A stretch of DNA of 64,000 nt from the NCBI GenBank assembly GCA_021153285.1, contig JAGKTT010000010.1, positions 1-64,000 of the forward strand, given 5' to 3'. Shown here in pieces: positions 62,631-64,000 of this stretch (its first letter is position 1; every line of letters begins with the position of its first letter). The position numbers and the translations under genes were made by a program. Origin of the DNA: Bacteroidia bacterium. Its GTDB lineage: Bacteria; Bacteroidota; Bacteroidia; Bacteroidales; UBA932. Under the pieces are notes generated by a model. It ran no database searches. It worked only from the letters and a program-made list of their open reading frames with translations, and was not told the origin of the DNA.

Positions 62631-64000
62631 TTAGAGGTCTGCAAGATTCTTCTGCATATCGGCAGCTGGAGCAACCAGAATCTCCTGGAATTCCTTCTGA
62701 CCTGTACCTGCAGGGATAGGATGTCCGCAGATGACATTCTCCTTAAGACCCTCGAGAGTATCGACGCGGCCACGGATTGCAGCCTCGCTGAGTACCTTGG
62801 TTGTCTCCTGGAATGAAGCTGCTGAGATGAAGCTGTTTGTCTTCAATGCAGCTCTTGTAATACCCTGGAGTACCTGGCTTGCTGTTGCAGGCTTAGCCTC
62901 ACGGAGAACCATCATCTTAAGACCCTGACGGTCGAGTGAAGAATTTTCGCTTCTCATCTCACGTGCAGTGATGATGTCACCCTCTGAGTAGATCTCAGAA
63001 TCACCCTTGTCAAGTACGAAGAACTTGCCATAGATGTGATCGTTGGTATCCATAAAGAGCCACTTGTCTACAAGCTCCTCCTGGAGGAATTCTGTATCAC
63101 CTGGATCATTGATCTGAACCTTTCTCATCATCTGACGTACGATGATTTCAAAGTGCTTGTCATTGATCTTTACACCCTGGAGACGGTAAACCTCCTGGAT
63201 CTCATTCACGATATACTCCTGAACCTTGATAGGACCGAGGATATTGAGAATATCAGTAGGAGATACGGCACCATCTGAAAGTCTTGTACCAGCCCTTACA
63301 TAGTCATTCTCCTGAACAAGGATCTGCTTGGTAAGAGGAACGAGGTAGTGCTTCTCGATGCCGGAACGATGCTTGATGATGATCTCGCGGTTACCTCTCT
63401 TGATCTTACCCATAATAACCTCACCGTTGATTTCTGAAACGATTGCAGGATTAGATGGGTTACGTGCTTCGAAGAGCTCTGTAACTCGTGGGAGACCTCC
63501 GGTGATATCGGATGCTTTACCGATAGCACGTGGGATCTTGATGATGATGTCACCGACCTTAGCATCTGCACCATCCTCTACCATTACGTGAGCTCCTACA
63601 GGGAGGTTGTAATGCTTCAAAGCCTCGCCGTTCTCATCAACGATGATGATGGTAGGGTTCTTTGACTTGTCACGCGACTCGATGATAACCTTATCTCTGT
63701 TGAGAGAGTACTCGTCAGCCATTTCCTCACGGAATGTCACACCGTCGATCATATTGTCGAAGCAGATCTTACCGGCTGTCTCGATGATGGTGATAGCGTT
63801 ATAAGCATCCCACTCACAGATAAGGTCACCCTTCTTGACTGAATCACCGTCCTTCTTGTAAAGGATTGAACCGTAAGGAACATCATACTGTGAATATGTG
63901 ATACCGGTATTCTCGTCTACGATGCGAACCTCAGTCGTACGGCTGACAACCACATCCTGTACTCCGTCCTCAGTAACTCTTTCGATAGTTCTGAGTTCCT
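62631..64000 (-). CDS. rpoC: RNA polymerase beta' subunit, C-terminal part
   Basis: The last about 456 residues of the beta' subunit; the 5' part lies beyond base 64000. The frame is open to the edge (ERVTEDGVQDVVVSRTTEVRI). Recognisable pieces are TGGLPRVTELFEARNPSNPAIVSEING, TGTRLSDGAVSPTDIL-like and QEVYRLQGVKINDKHFEIIVRQMMRKV, with the C-terminal SFQETTKVLSEAAIRGRVDTLEGLKENVI. The GTG at 63953 is internal, not a start. Confidence 0.97.
   Translation of the reverse strand, partial: ELRTIERVTEDGVQDVVVSRTTEVRIVDENTGITYSQYDVPYGSILYKKDGDSVKKGDLICEWDAYNAITIIETAGKICFDNMIDGVTFREEMADEYSLNRDKVIIESRDKSKNPTIIIVDENGEALKHYNLPVGAHVMVEDGADAKVGDIIIKIPRAIGKASDITGGLPRVTELFEARNPSNPAIVSEINGEVIMGKIKRGNREIIIKHRSGIEKHYLVPLTKQILVQENDYVRAGTRLSDGAVSPTDILNILGPIKVQEYIVNEIQEVYRLQGVKINDKHFEIIVRQMMRKVQINDPGDTEFLQEELVDKWLFMDTNDHIYGKFFVLDKGDSEIYSEGDIITAREMRSENSSLDRQGLKMMVLREAKPATASQVLQGITRAALKTNSFISAASFQETTKVLSEAAIRGRVDTLEGLKENVICGHPIPAGTGQKEFQEILVAPAADMQKNLADL

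Noticed and set aside
1..64000. tRNA, rRNA, insertion sequence or prophage genes
   Set aside because: None seen by eye: no transposase, integrase or phage structural proteins among the open frames and no cloverleaf-like sequence recognised. A tRNA search program was not available.

Overview
This window is a chromosomal segment of a Bacteroidales-type bacterium. The evidence is the paired SusC/SusD outer-membrane genes, a BACON-domain lipoprotein, a DUF4783 protein, and promoters of the Bacteroidetes form (TTTG, about 20 bp, TAnnTTTG) in front of many genes. I cannot place it below order level. No tRNA, rRNA, insertion sequence, prophage or cas gene was seen.

Layout. 1-7488 (minus) is one tightly packed operon: exonuclease VII (xseA, xseB), glycogen branching enzyme, debranching enzyme, a glycogen-synthase-type GT4 and a GH57 amylase cut by the window edge. 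7647-10866 (plus) is engB, prs, a small cysteine-rich membrane protein and der. 10897-16627 holds a DUF4783 protein, rlmH, a giant NtrY-like sensor kinase and a convergent NtrC-like regulator. 16940-19268 is cmk, ispH, efp. 19342-21916 (minus) is dnaX-lptB. 22031-24847 (plus) is a secreted unknown protein, an M16 peptidase and an O-methyltransferase.

24876-40886 (minus) is a 16-kb starch/maltodextrin utilisation locus. Its order is MFS maltose-type transporter, susC, susD, a five-module SusE/F-like starch-binding lipoprotein, a GH13 amylase lipoprotein, then a second susC-susD pair. Divergent from it is a LytS/LytTR two-component system (41083-43227). The intervening region has two full and one weak LytTR-type 9-mers spaced exactly 21 bp apart, so this system probably controls the whole locus. 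malQ (4-alpha-glucanotransferase) and an organophosphate-type MFS transporter follow. Working model: SusC/D/E/F and the GH13 enzyme bind and cut starch at the cell surface, the MFS carrier moves maltodextrin across the inner membrane, MalQ processes it, and the glycogen operon at the left end stores or mobilises glucan.

47289-62461 is mostly housekeeping: SGNH esterase, MATE pump, rsgA, prenyl synthase, a U32 peptidase, recO, rdgB, a CtpA-type protease, a HAD phosphatase, a small regulator and membrane protein, gamma-carbonic anhydrase, an rRNA methyltransferase, aroE, ssb and purA. The 3' part of rpoC closes the window.

The most unusual signals are: (1) the LytTR operator in front of the starch locus; (2) a SusE/F-type starch-binding module inserted inside the GH13 catalytic domain; (3) REP-like repeats that became coding sequence in rsgA and in the N-terminus of the MATE gene; (4) two genes (GT4 and U32) that look as if about 100-130 bp was deleted out of frame, with the severed end still readable next to the gene; (5) several structured repeats (72-bp direct pair, 59-bp palindrome pair, 51-bp tandem hairpins, nested palindromes inside a terminator).
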